Part shown: piece after piece, positions 52,560 to 62,011 of the stretch
Layout of the letters: each line of letters begins with the position of its first letter
How positions within the stretch are numbered: the stretch's first letter is position 1
Assembly (NCBI RefSeq): GCF_900105205.1
Contig: NZ_FNSQ01000005.1
Coordinates: 2,666,001-2,730,000 of the forward strand
Direction of reading: 5' to 3'
DNA from: Microbacterium hydrocarbonoxydans
GTDB taxonomy: Bacteria > Actinomycetota > Actinomycetes > Actinomycetales > Microbacteriaceae
DNA: 64,000 nt
Notes under the pieces: generated by a model
Told to the model about the DNA's origin: nothing
What the model saw: only the letters and a program-made list of their open reading frames with translations
Databases searched by the model: none
Translations under genes and position numbers: made by a program

Positions 52560-52817
52560 CTAGTCAGGCTCAGTGACGTCCGCGTCACCCTGCCAGGGTG
52601 ACCCGGCATCCGCGGCGGGGACGGGATTCACCGACACCACCTCGATGTGCAGGTCGTCGAACGCCCCGAGGAGGCCGAGCAGGCGGGGCTGGTCGTCGAC
52701 GGGACCGACGATGCTCGTCAGCCCGTCCGACCGCGCCCGCACCGAGAAGCCGTCCAGCGCCTGCGCGAGCTGTGCGCTCATCCGTCCGCGGACCAGCACT
52801 TCGAAGACCCGGGTCAT
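52560..52817 (-). CDS. Small hypothetical protein (85 residues)
   Basis: Start chosen at the ATG with GGGAGG eight bases upstream. MTRVFEVLVRGRMSAQLAQALDGF followed by VRARSDGLTSIVGPVDDQPRLLGLLGAF has the rhythm of a small alpha/beta (ACT- or ferredoxin-like) protein that is common beside regulators in actinobacteria. Function unknown. It is divergent from the LuxR-type STAND regulator and may be controlled by it. Confidence 0.65.
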   Translation of the reverse strand: MTRVFEVLVRGRMSAQLAQALDGFSVRARSDGLTSIVGPVDDQPRLLGLLGAFDDLHIEVVSVNPVPAADAGSPWQGDADVTEPD

Positions 52818-52968
52818 GACAGCAGCCTCCCTGGGATGCACGAGCAGCGTGAGCGCGACCGTCCCATGATGGACGCGCCGGCCGCCGGCGTCCTCATCCT
52901 CCGCGGATGATCTGATGCGGCTGTAGATCAGGCCTGCGCGTCCTGCCATACTGACACCGGATCCGCCG

Positions 52969-55536
52969 ATGACCGCCATACCTCCCCCGCCGGCACATGC
53001 CGTCGAGCGTCCGCGACTGCGCAGTCGACTCGACCGGTCGCTGAACGCGCCTCTGAGCGTGGTCGTCGCTCCCGCCGGTTCCGGCAAGACCGTGTTGCTG
53101 TCGCAGTGGGCCGCGTCCCACCCGGACGTGCGGATCGCCTGGATCGGGCTCGAGCCGACGGACAGCGATCCGCGCCGGCTCCTCGACCATCTGCTGCGGG
53201 CGGCGTCACCGCTCGGCCACCCGTCGAGGGATCTCGGCCGACCGCATGCGGTCAACGCGCGAGCCCTCGGCCGCCCTGTCCTCGACGCCCTCGTCGAGGA
53301 GTTCCGCGAGCATGGTCCCGTCGTGCTCGTCCTCGACGATCTTCACCATCTCGCCGGCTCGTCACTGCTGCCGGACCTCTGGTGGCTGGCCGACAACGTT
53401 CCCGCTCACACTCACCTCATCTTCTCCTCGCGCATCGACTACGGCCTCGGCTGGGGCCGGCATCGACTGAGCCATTCGCTCCTCGAGCTGCGACAGAGCG
53501 ACCTCGCCTTCGACGAGGCCGCGAGTGCGATGCTGCTCCAACGGATCACCGGCGCTCCGGTCAGTCCCCGCACCCTGAGCGCAGTCCTGGAACGCACGGA
53601 GGGCTGGGCGGCCGGCATCGTGCTGACCGGTCTCGGTCTGCGCAGCGAAGCGGACCCCGAGCAGTTCGCGAGCGATCTCCGCGGCACCGATCGCCTCATC
53701 TCCGAGTACCTGAGCGAGCAGGCCCTCGCCCAGCAGTCACCCGAGCGCAGGTCGCTGCTGCTCCGCCTGTCCGCTCTCGACCGGATGTCCGCGGAGCTCG
53801 TCGAGTCGGTGACGCCGGTCGATGACGCCACGGCGCTGTTCGAGGAACTCGAGCGACAGTCGATGTTCCTCGTCGCCCTCGACCGGGATCGCGAATGGTT
53901 CCGCTTCCACCCGATGTTCCGCGAGCTCCTGCGCTACCGACTCAGGGCCGAATCCCCCGCAGCGGCGACGGAGATCCGCACCGCTGCGGCCGAATGGCAT
54001 CTCGCGAGGGGAGACGCGTCCGCCGCCATCGACTACCTGCTCGACGCGGGATCGTGGGAGCGGGCGGCGGCCGTCATCTCAGGACGCGGCCGTGAGGTGC
54101 TCGAGCGCAGTGACACCGCGTCGATGAGCCGATGGCTGGATGCGCTCCCTGCCGACTTCCGGGCCGCCCGACCGGACGTCGAGATCCTGCGCGGGATGCT
54201 GCTCATGATGAACGGCGACGCGGCCAGAGCCGAGGACGTGCTCAGGGAACAGGACGATCGCAGTCCGACCCCCGGCCGATCGGCGATCGTGCAGACGTAT
54301 CTCGCGGCGCGGGTGCAATTCCGACCCGACCCGCGCGTCGGACTGCAGGCTGCGGATGCCGCGACGACGACTCTTCGCGAGCATCCGGATCTCCGTCCAC
54401 CCGAGCTGCTGGGTCTGACCCATCCGCACCTGCTGCTCACGAGTGCGCTGACCTCGGCGGGGCGCGCGCACTTCCTCGCCGGCGACCTCCTCGCCGCCCG
54501 ACGCCGATTCGAGGAGGCGCTCGCCGAGCCGGGGGCGCAGTACAGCCTGTACCGCATCCATCTGCTCGGCTCCCTCGCGCTGCTGGAGGCGTGGGCTGGA
54601 CGCGTGCGCCTCGCCGCGAGGCTCGCCGAGGAGGCGCTGGACCTCGCCGCCGAGACTCGCCTGCTCGCGCATCCGGCGCCGGCGGACGCCTACCTGGCCG
54701 CGGCACTCGTGGCCATCGAACGGGGCACGCCGGCCTCCGCCTCGTCGGCCCTGGACGAGGGCGCTCTGCGCGCCGCCGCGAACCACCGCACCCAGCTCAT
54801 GTGGATCGCACATCTCGAGAGGGTCCTCATCGGCCAGGAGAGCGCAGATCCGGAGGCGCCTGTGCCGCCGCCGCCGCCACCGATCGTCGCGTCGGCGCTC
54901 GACGCGGAGGAGGCCCGCGGGCTCCGTCTCTCGCACGCGTCCGGTCGCGCGCTGCCGCGCCCATCCTCTCGACACTGGTCGCCGCTCGCGTTCGAGGCGG
55001 TCGCCGCCGCGCTGACGCATGATCGTCCTGACCTCGCTCGGGCACTTCTCGACGGGTCGTCTGCCGAGTCCGCGGAGTCGCTGCCCCGCGTGGGAGTGGA
55101 GCAGCTCATCCTGCGCTCGTGGCTCGAGAACCGCGAGCGCGGCTCCGGTGCGGGCGCGGACGGCCTGCGCAGGGCACTGGAGCTGGCGTCGCAGCACGAT
55201 CTGGTCGCGGCCTTCGTGCGAGCCGGCCCCGAGGTCATGCGCATGATCGCCGACCTGCCCGGCACGGCGACTCCGTTCCGCGCCGAGGTGCTGGAACGCG
55301 CGAGCCTGCTCCGGCACGCCCGCCCGACGTCGCCCGAGCTGGCCGAGCAGCTCACCGACCGCGAGCTCGAGATCCTCGCCTACCTGCCGACGAGGCTGAC
55401 CAACGTCGAGCTCGCGGCCCGCTGCTACGTGTCGCCCAACACCATCAAGACGCACATGGCGCACATCTACCGCAAGCTCGCCGTGCCCAACCGCAACTCC
55501 GCCGTCACACGCGCCCAGGACCTCGGTCTCCTCTGA
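52969..55536 (+). CDS. MalT/LuxR-type STAND transcriptional regulator
   Basis: 855 residues. The N-terminal NTPase has Walker A APAGSGKT (residues 34-41) and Walker B VVLVLDDLHHL (Asp123, Asp124), with the MalT-like GWAAGIVLTGL winged-helix segment near 215. A central tetratricopeptide-like helical array (about 330-760), interrupted by a PVPPPPPP run, senses the signal. The last ~65 residues form the LuxR helix-turn-helix LTDRELEILAYLPTRLTNVELAARCYVSPNTIKTHMAHIY. It is an ATP-dependent, inducer-triggered activator. It precedes five co-directional membrane and enzyme genes that are likely targets. Confidence 0.93.
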   Translation: MTAIPPPPAHAVERPRLRSRLDRSLNAPLSVVVAPAGSGKTVLLSQWAASHPDVRIAWIGLEPTDSDPRRLLDHLLRAASPLGHPSRDLGRPHAVNARALGRPVLDALVEEFREHGPVVLVLDDLHHLAGSSLLPDLWWLADNVPAHTHLIFSSRIDYGLGWGRHRLSHSLLELRQSDLAFDEAASAMLLQRITGAPVSPRTLSAVLERTEGWAAGIVLTGLGLRSEADPEQFASDLRGTDRLISEYLSEQALAQQSPERRSLLLRLSALDRMSAELVESVTPVDDATALFEELERQSMFLVALDRDREWFRFHPMFRELLRYRLRAESPAAATEIRTAAAEWHLARGDASAAIDYLLDAGSWERAAAVISGRGREVLERSDTASMSRWLDALPADFRAARPDVEILRGMLLMMNGDAARAEDVLREQDDRSPTPGRSAIVQTYLAARVQFRPDPRVGLQAADAATTTLREHPDLRPPELLGLTHPHLLLTSALTSAGRAHFLAGDLLAARRRFEEALAEPGAQYSLYRIHLLGSLALLEAWAGRVRLAARLAEEALDLAAETRLLAHPAPADAYLAAALVAIERGTPASASSALDEGALRAAANHRTQLMWIAHLERVLIGQESADPEAPVPPPPPPIVASALDAEEARGLRLSHASGRALPRPSSRHWSPLAFEAVAAALTHDRPDLARALLDGSSAESAESLPRVGVEQLILRSWLENRERGSGAGADGLRRALELASQHDLVAAFVRAGPEVMRMIADLPGTATPFRAEVLERASLLRHARPTSPELAEQLTDRELEILAYLPTRLTNVELAARCYVSPNTIKTHMAHIYRKLAVPNRNSAVTRAQDLGLL

Positions 55537-55599
55537 CGCGGCGGTATATCGCCCTCGACGGGTGACGCGGTCACGTCGCTCGCACCGGAGAGTGACACG

Positions 55600-56730
55600 G
55601 TGAGCGACACCGGTCTGCCCGAGGAATCCTCTCCTCCGCCTCAGCGGCGGCGGACCTCAGGCGCGCAGCGTGCCCGCAGCATCCGCATCACCGTCACCCG
55701 CCCGCTGCTGTTCGGCTTCGCGCTGGTCCTCGGCGGACTCGGCGCGTTCGTCCTCGGCGCCGCCGTGAGCTCGGTCGCGACGATCCTCGTCTACATCGCC
55801 ATCGCCATCTTCGTCGCGCTCGGCCTCGACCCCGTCATCCGTCGGATGGAAGCGCGCGGGGTGTCGCGGACCCGCGGTCTGCTGATCGTCTCCGGCGGCT
55901 TCCTCGTCTTCCTCGCCGTGGTGATCGGGTTCATCATCCCGCCCGCGCTCGTCCAGCTGGGCGAGTTCACGCGTTCCGTCCCCGCGACCATCGCCGACTT
56001 CCGGGCCTCCGAGGAGTACGCCGCCTTCGAATCTCAGGTCGGGGATGTCCTCGGCACGGCGCTCAGCGATCTCGCCGCCTTCCTCGGCGACCCCGGCAAC
56101 CTCCTCGCCCTCGGAGGCGGAGTGCTCGCCGTGGGACTCGGCGTGGGCAACGCCATCTCGGGCATGCTCATCGTGGTGGTCCTCACCCTCTACTTCCTCG
56201 CCTCACTCTCTGCCATCAAGTCGGCCTTCTACTCGCTCGCTCCCGCCCGCGACCGCCCGCGGCTCCGCACGCTGACCGAGCAGATCACCGACTCTGTCGG
56301 CAGCTATCTCATCGGGATGGTGATCCTCGCCGCGTGCAACGCCGTCTTCGCCACGCTGCTGCATCTGGTGCTGGGACTGCCCGCACCGGCGTTCATGGGC
56401 CTCGCCGCCTTCCTGATCACCCTGATCCCCCTCATCGGACCCGTGACGTACTGGATCTTCGCCACGGTCGTCGCCCTGTTCGTGGACCCGCTGCTGGCAC
56501 TGATCTTCGCGGTGGTCTATCTCATCTACATGCAGTTCGAGGCATATCTGCTCACCCCGCGCATCATGAACCGCGCGATCGCCGTGCCCGGATCCCTCGT
56601 GATCATCGGCGCGCTCATCGGCGGGGCTCTGCTCGGGCTGCTCGGCGCCCTGGTGGCGATCCCGGTCACAGCGGCGATCCTGCTGGTCATCACGCAGGTC
56701 CACATCCCGCGGCAGAACGCGAAGCTCTGA
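55600..56730 (+). CDS. AI-2E family transporter
   Basis: 376 residues, about eight membrane helices. The AI-2E/UPF0118 signature includes FVALGLDPVIRRMEARGVSRTRG, PPALVQLGEFTRSVP, and in the C-terminal half FLITLIPLIGPVTYW and YLIYMQFEAYLLTPRIMNRAIAVP. Members export autoinducer-2 or act as Na+/H+ antiporters; the substrate here is open. The GTG start lies 63 bp after the regulator gene and 13 bp before the next gene. Confidence 0.92.
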   Translation: MSDTGLPEESSPPPQRRRTSGAQRARSIRITVTRPLLFGFALVLGGLGAFVLGAAVSSVATILVYIAIAIFVALGLDPVIRRMEARGVSRTRGLLIVSGGFLVFLAVVIGFIIPPALVQLGEFTRSVPATIADFRASEEYAAFESQVGDVLGTALSDLAAFLGDPGNLLALGGGVLAVGLGVGNAISGMLIVVVLTLYFLASLSAIKSAFYSLAPARDRPRLRTLTEQITDSVGSYLIGMVILAACNAVFATLLHLVLGLPAPAFMGLAAFLITLIPLIGPVTYWIFATVVALFVDPLLALIFAVVYLIYMQFEAYLLTPRIMNRAIAVPGSLVIIGALIGGALLGLLGALVAIPVTAAILLVITQVHIPRQNAKL

Positions 56731-56743
56731 GGAGGAGACGATC

Positions 56744-58171
56744 ATGGCACGATCCACAGTCCAGGAGCTCCAGCGGCGGCTGGCCGCGCTCGAGGCCGAG
56801 AACAGCGCGCTCCGGAGCGGGGGCGCCGCGGATATGCCCGCCGGCTCGCCGGAGCCGGGCATGTCACCGCGCAGGTCCCGCGGATGGGGACGCGCACTCT
56901 CGGCGACCGTGCTCATCGTGCTGGGGACGCTGATCGCCCCCGTCGCCCTCGTGGCCGCGTGGGCCAATGTGCAGCTCACCGACACCGACCGGTTCGTCGC
57001 GAGCTACGCGGTCCTCGCGAGCGACCCTGCGGTGCAGTCCGCTGTCACCACGCAGGTCGTCGAGGCGATCGAGGGACAGGTCGACATCCCTGCCCTCACC
57101 ACGGATGTGATCGACGGCGTCATCGAGCTCGGCACGGGTCCCGCCGCGACCCGTGCGCTGGAACTGCTCAAGGGTCCCGCCGCACAGGGACTCCAGTCGC
57201 TCATCGGCACGGTGGTCGCGCGCTTCGTGGAGTCCGAGGCGTTCGCGGATGTGTGGGCGACCGCGCTCCGCGTGAGCCACTCGCAGGTGGTGTCCGCTCT
57301 CCGCAACGATCCCGACGCGGCGCTCGTGCTCGGCTCCGACAACACGATCGGCATCCAGCTGGCCCCGATCATCGACGCCGCCAAGCAGGCCCTCCTCGAC
57401 CAGGGCGTCGGCTTCGCGGCGTCGATCCCGGCCGTCGATCGGACGATCATCGTCGCGCAGGTCGACTCGCTCGCCTCGATCCGACTCGCCTACGAGCTCA
57501 TCGTCGCGGCAGGGCTGTGGCTGCCGTGGGTGGCGATCCTCCTCCTGGCCGCCGGGGTCGTCGCCGCACGACGGCGATCGCGCGCGCTGATCAGCGCAGC
57601 ACTCTCCCTCGCTCTCGTGATGCTGATCGTGCTCGCCGGACTCGCCATCGGGCGGGTGTTCTTCGACACGGCGCTGCGCAGCAGCGGGATTCCCGTCGAC
57701 GCCGGCGGATCGATCTACGAACTGGTCGTCGGCGCCATGCGGGACACGGCGGTGGCGGTGCTCGTGCTCGCCCTCGTCACCGCCGTCGTCGGGTGGTTCG
57801 CCGGCCCGTTCGCGGTTCCCCGTCGACTTCGCGGTGCGGTCCACGAGGGTGCCGCGTCGCTGCGCTCCACGATGGAACGACGCGGAGTCAGCAGCGGACG
57901 CTTCGGCGTGTGGATGCATTCGCGTCGGGCTCTCCTGAGAGCCGCCGTCGTGGTCGTGGGAGGCGCCGTCGTGCTGCTCGTTCGCCCCCTCAGCCCCGCG
58001 CTCGTGCTGTGGACTCTGGCGCTGAGCCTGCTGGCGGTCCTCGTGCTGGAGCTGGTCGAGCGACCCCCTGCGGCTGACGGCGCTGCGGATGCCGCGAGCG
58101 GGGCGGCGTCGGTCGAGGAGCAGGATGGCGGGAGCCCGGCGCCCGCCCCTCTGGACGTGGCGAGCTCATGA
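56744..58171 (+). CDS. Multi-pass membrane protein with N-terminal coiled coil
   Basis: 475 residues. A short leucine-zipper-like coiled coil (VQELQRRLAALEAENSAL, residues 6-23) precedes a membrane helix (about 48-70). A large extracytoplasmic domain of about 190 residues follows (TDTDRFVASYAVLASDPAVQ onward), then five or six helices from residue ~250. The pattern resembles the integral membrane proteins encoded beside AI-2E-type permeases in actinobacteria. No enzyme motif. It overlaps the DUF2252 gene by 4 bp. Confidence 0.75.
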   Translation: MARSTVQELQRRLAALEAENSALRSGGAADMPAGSPEPGMSPRRSRGWGRALSATVLIVLGTLIAPVALVAAWANVQLTDTDRFVASYAVLASDPAVQSAVTTQVVEAIEGQVDIPALTTDVIDGVIELGTGPAATRALELLKGPAAQGLQSLIGTVVARFVESEAFADVWATALRVSHSQVVSALRNDPDAALVLGSDNTIGIQLAPIIDAAKQALLDQGVGFAASIPAVDRTIIVAQVDSLASIRLAYELIVAAGLWLPWVAILLLAAGVVAARRRSRALISAALSLALVMLIVLAGLAIGRVFFDTALRSSGIPVDAGGSIYELVVGAMRDTAVAVLVLALVTAVVGWFAGPFAVPRRLRGAVHEGAASLRSTMERRGVSSGRFGVWMHSRRALLRAAVVVVGGAVVLLVRPLSPALVLWTLALSLLAVLVLELVERPPAADGAADAASGAASVEEQDGGSPAPAPLDVASS

Positions 58172-59604
58172 CACGGTCACCGCAGGAGGCGGATCCCTTC
58201 GCCGCTCGACGTGAGGCGGGGCGCGCCGCGCGTGCACGACTTGCGCGGACGCAGCTCGGGCAGTGGTCGCCGGGCCCTGACCGGTCGGACCCGATCGCAC
58301 TGCTCGAGGAGCAGTCGATATCGAGAGTGCGGGAACTCACGCCGGTGCGATACGCGCGGATGTCCGCGTCGCCGCTCGCCTTCTACCGTGGCGCCGCCCT
58401 GCTCATGGCAGCGGACCTCGCCTCCCACGCCCACAGCGGCATCATCACGCAGCTGTGCGGGGACGCGCATCTGTCGAACTTCGGGCTCTACCGCACACCG
58501 GAACGAGTCCTCACCTTCGATATCAACGATTTCGACGAGACCCTGCCCGGCCCGTTCGAATGGGATGTGAAGCGCCTCGCGGCGAGCTTCGCCGTCGCCT
58601 GCAGGTATCGCGGGTTCAGCACTGAGGACGAGCGCGGCTGCGTGACGGCCGCCGCGCGCGGGTATCGCTCCGCGATCAGGGCTGCGGCGAAGGCATCGGT
58701 GCTCGACGCCTGGTACGACCGGCTCGACGCGGAGCGGGCGCAGCGCGTGGTCCGCGAGCAGCACCGATCCCTGCGCGTGGGCGACGCCGAGGTTGAGCGC
58801 CTGGATGCCACGATCCGGAAGGCGCGCAAGCGCGACAGCCGGAGGGCGTTCAGGAAGCTCGTGGAGCTGGTCGACGGCCGACTGCGCATCACCGCCGCCC
58901 CGCCGCTCATCGTGCCGATCGAGGACCTCGTGGACGACACCGGTTCTGCGGCCGACGATGCCGAGACCATGCGCCGGGTGCTGGAGGAGTATCGCGAGAC
59001 GCTCCTGGGCGGACGGCATCCCCTCGCGGAGTACCGTTACCGCCACATGGCGCGCAAGGTCGTCGGTGTGGGAAGCGTGGGCACGCGGGCCTGGGTGATC
59101 CTGCTCAGCGGTCGTGACGACGGGGACCCGCTGCTGCTGCAGGCCAAGGAGGCGCAGGCGTCCGTCCTCGAACGCTTCCTCGGCGCGAGCGAGTACGACA
59201 CCCACGGGGAGCGAGTCGTCCGGGGCCAGCGCCTCATGCAGGCATCGAGCGACATCTTCCTCGGGTGGCAGTCGATCGTGGGTCTCGATGGACAGCACCG
59301 CGACTTCTATCTGCGTCAGCTGCAGGACGGAAAGGGGGGAATCGACCCCGAGAGCATGACCCCGCGCGGGGCGGTCCTGTACGCGCAGGTCTGCGGGGAG
59401 ACTCTCGCGCGCGCACACTCGCGCGGCGGCGACCGCGTCGAGATCGCGGGCTACGTCGGGGCGAGCACGACGTTCGACGACGCGATCGCCGACTTCGCCG
59501 CGGTCTATGCCGATCAGAACGAGAGCGACTTCCTCGCTCTCACCGAGGCCCTGGCTTCAGGTCGGCTCGCCTCCGAGCGTCGGCCCGTCGGGGGACAACG
59601 GTGA
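58168..59604 (+). CDS. DUF2252 family protein
   Basis: 478 residues. The kinase-like fold motifs of DUF2252 are visible: CGDAHLSNFGLYRTPE (HxxN type catalytic loop), FDINDFDETLPGPFEWDVKRLAAS and DFYLRQLQDGKGG. The family looks like a relative of APH/fructosamine-kinase folds; its reaction is unknown. The ATG overlaps the previous stop and its own stop overlaps the ion-channel start, so it is translated from the same mRNA as four membrane proteins. Confidence 0.92.
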   Translation: MTRSPQEADPFAARREAGRAARARLARTQLGQWSPGPDRSDPIALLEEQSISRVRELTPVRYARMSASPLAFYRGAALLMAADLASHAHSGIITQLCGDAHLSNFGLYRTPERVLTFDINDFDETLPGPFEWDVKRLAASFAVACRYRGFSTEDERGCVTAAARGYRSAIRAAAKASVLDAWYDRLDAERAQRVVREQHRSLRVGDAEVERLDATIRKARKRDSRRAFRKLVELVDGRLRITAAPPLIVPIEDLVDDTGSAADDAETMRRVLEEYRETLLGGRHPLAEYRYRHMARKVVGVGSVGTRAWVILLSGRDDGDPLLLQAKEAQASVLERFLGASEYDTHGERVVRGQRLMQASSDIFLGWQSIVGLDGQHRDFYLRQLQDGKGGIDPESMTPRGAVLYAQVCGETLARAHSRGGDRVEIAGYVGASTTFDDAIADFAAVYADQNESDFLALTEALASGRLASERRPVGGQR

Positions 59605-60374
59605 GCGCTGCCATGCGTTCCGACACGTCGACGCATCCTCCGGTCCGACCGCGGGGAGCGCATGTCGCCGCGACCCCGTCCGGCTGGCGCAGCGGGTACT
59701 GGGTCGTCCTCGCCCTTCTCGTCGCGACGTACGCGCTGTGCGCCGCGCAGCACAGCGCCGACCCCAGCCCGACCGCTTTCGTCATCCAGTTGCTGACGGT
59801 CGCTGCCGTGCTCCGGGTGACCGAGGTGCACGCCCGTGCTCAGCAGGTCGCGTGGGTGGCACTCGGCGTCGCCGGCATCGCCGCGATCGTCGTGGCGCTG
59901 CTCGGGATGACCGGGATGGTGCTCGACATCGCCCTGTCCGTGGCGTCGACCGTGGCCTTCCTGGTGGCTCCCGTCGCCATCATCCGCCATCAGGTGATGC
60001 GGCGCGGTCTGGACACCGAGGCGCTGCTCGCCGCGATCAGCGCCTACGTCCTCGTCGGGATGTTCTTCACGCTGGTCTACAACCTGGCCGCGCTGCTGAC
60101 GGGCGCGCCGGCGTTCGGCGACGGCGTCGTCGATTCGCTCTCCACACAGCTCTTCTTCTCGTTCACGACCCTCACGACCACCGGCTACGGCAACATCGTG
60201 CCGGCCTCCCCCGGCATCCAGACGATCGCGGTCGCGGAGGCGATCACCGGACAGCTCTTCCTCATCACCGCGGTGGCTCGCATCATGCGCGGCTCCCGTC
60301 GCTCCCCGGACGAGACCCTCGCTGCACCCGCGCCGGCGGGCGTCGCATCGCACCCCCCGGAGGTGTCGTCATGA
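59601..60374 (+). CDS. Two-helix potassium-channel-type ion channel
   Basis: 257 residues. Four N-terminal helices are followed by a pore module: LVGMFFTLVYNLAALL (outer helix), SFTTLTTTGYGNIVP with the TTGYGN selectivity filter, and TIAVAEAITGQLFLITAVARIM (inner helix). The filter is that of K+-selective channels, with no RCK or cyclic-nucleotide domain. The GTG start overlaps the DUF2252 stop, and the end overlaps the MFS start (ATGA). Confidence 0.9.
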   Translation: MSAAMRSDTSTHPPVRPRGAHVAATPSGWRSGYWVVLALLVATYALCAAQHSADPSPTAFVIQLLTVAAVLRVTEVHARAQQVAWVALGVAGIAAIVVALLGMTGMVLDIALSVASTVAFLVAPVAIIRHQVMRRGLDTEALLAAISAYVLVGMFFTLVYNLAALLTGAPAFGDGVVDSLSTQLFFSFTTLTTTGYGNIVPASPGIQTIAVAEAITGQLFLITAVARIMRGSRRSPDETLAAPAPAGVASHPPEVSS

Positions 60375-61996
60375 AGAGATGGAACGTCGTCCTGGTCCTC
60401 GGCGCCGCGCAGTTCGTGATGGTGCTCGACGGCACGGTCATGAACGTGTCGATCTCCACCGTCGTGGTCGAGCTCGACACGTCGGTCACCGCGATGCAGG
60501 CCGCGATCACCTTCTTCACCTTGACCATGGCCGCGTTCATGCTCTTCGGCGCGAAGCTCGGCGACGTCTGGGGTCGCCGCCGCGCCTTCGTGATCGGCTC
60601 GTGCATCTACGCCGCGGGGTCGTTGATCACCGCGCTGAGCCCGACGGTGGGGTTCCTGTTCCTCGGATGGTCGATCATCGAAGGGTTGGGCGCCGTGCTC
60701 GTCATCCCCGCGATCGCCGCACTCGTCGCCGACAACTACCGCGGTCGCGAGCGCGTCACCGCGTTCGCGGTGATCGGCGCGGTCTCCGGTGCCGCGGTCG
60801 CCGCGGGGCCGCTGATCGGCGGTGCGGTGACGACCTACTCCAGCTGGCGCTTCGTCTTCGTCGCCGAGGTCGTGATCATGCTGCTGGTCGTGCTCTGCGC
60901 GAGAGTCATCACGGATTCGACGCCGCGACAGCACATCCGACTCGATAGCGGCAGCGTCCTGCTGTCGTCGGCCGGCCTCGTGCTGATCGTCTTCGGCATG
61001 CTGCAGAGCAAGACCTGGGGGTGGGTGGTCCCCCTGAACACGCCGGAGATCGGCGGGGTCCCGATAGCGCCGCTCGGCGTCTCGCTGACGACCTGGTGCA
61101 TCGCACTCGGCGTCATCCTGATCACGCTGTTCATCGGGTGGCAGCGTCGGCTGCTGCGCGATGGTCGACCGCCTCTGATGCAGCCCGACCTCTTCGCGAT
61201 CAAGACGCTGCGCAGCGGACTCGCTGTGCTCGGAGCGCAGTACGCCGTGACAGCCGGTCTCTTCTTCATGGTGCCGGTGTACCTGCAGATGACTCTGGGA
61301 TTCGATGCTCTCGAGACGGGTATCAGGATCTTCCCGCTGTCGGTCGCCCTGATCCTGTTCTCGATCGTCGGGACCGCGCTGTCCCGGAAGTGGTCGCCGC
61401 GCCGCATCGTGCGCGTCGGACAGGGGATCCTCGTCCTCAGCGCCATCCTCCTGCTGGGCGCCGTCACCGAGGACCTTCGCAGCGTGCTCTTCGGGATCGG
61501 CATGTTCTTCGCCGGCAGCGCCCTCGGCCTTCTGGCCTCCCAGCTCGGCAACGTGAACATGTCGAGCGTGAAGGAGAAGGACACGAGTGAGGCTGGCGGT
61601 CTGCAGGGCGTCTTCCAGAACCTGGGGTCGTCACTCGGCACGGCGCTCATCGGGTCGATCCTGATCGGAGCTCTCTCGACGTCCTTCGCCTCGGGGGTGG
61701 CCGTCAGCGAGCTGCCCAGCGAGGTCCAGGCCACCGTCAGTGCGGCGACCGACCGCGGCGTCACGGTCATCCCCGCGGCGGATGTCGCTCAGCTCGGGGC
61801 AGAAGCCGGCCTCACGGACGAGGAATCCGATGAGCTCGCAGAGATCTACCGCGAGTCGCAGCTCTCCTCGCTGCGGGTCGCCTTCGTCGGTCTGATCCTC
61901 ATCAGCCTGCTGTCCATACTGTTCTCGCGAGGGATCCCGGCGGAGTCCATGGTGCGACGGCGAACGGACACCGACGAGGTCCCTCTCCGCGACTGA
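60371..61996 (+). CDS. MFS drug:H+ antiporter, DHA2 (14-TM) family
   Basis: 541 residues, 14 predicted helices. The N-terminus VVLVLGAAQFVMVLDGTVMNVSIS with the buried Asp, GAKLGDVWGRRRAF (motif A) and AVIGAVSGAAVAAGPLIGGAV (motif C) identify a QacA/EmrB-type exporter. Exported compounds are probably lipophilic or cationic drugs. It is the last gene of the tightly overlapping unit and converges on a LacI gene 15 bp away. Confidence 0.92.
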   Translation: MKRWNVVLVLGAAQFVMVLDGTVMNVSISTVVVELDTSVTAMQAAITFFTLTMAAFMLFGAKLGDVWGRRRAFVIGSCIYAAGSLITALSPTVGFLFLGWSIIEGLGAVLVIPAIAALVADNYRGRERVTAFAVIGAVSGAAVAAGPLIGGAVTTYSSWRFVFVAEVVIMLLVVLCARVITDSTPRQHIRLDSGSVLLSSAGLVLIVFGMLQSKTWGWVVPLNTPEIGGVPIAPLGVSLTTWCIALGVILITLFIGWQRRLLRDGRPPLMQPDLFAIKTLRSGLAVLGAQYAVTAGLFFMVPVYLQMTLGFDALETGIRIFPLSVALILFSIVGTALSRKWSPRRIVRVGQGILVLSAILLLGAVTEDLRSVLFGIGMFFAGSALGLLASQLGNVNMSSVKEKDTSEAGGLQGVFQNLGSSLGTALIGSILIGALSTSFASGVAVSELPSEVQATVSAATDRGVTVIPAADVAQLGAEAGLTDEESDELAEIYRESQLSSLRVAFVGLILISLLSILFSRGIPAESMVRRRTDTDEVPLRD

Positions 61997-62011
61997 TCCC
62001 GCATCTCGCCG

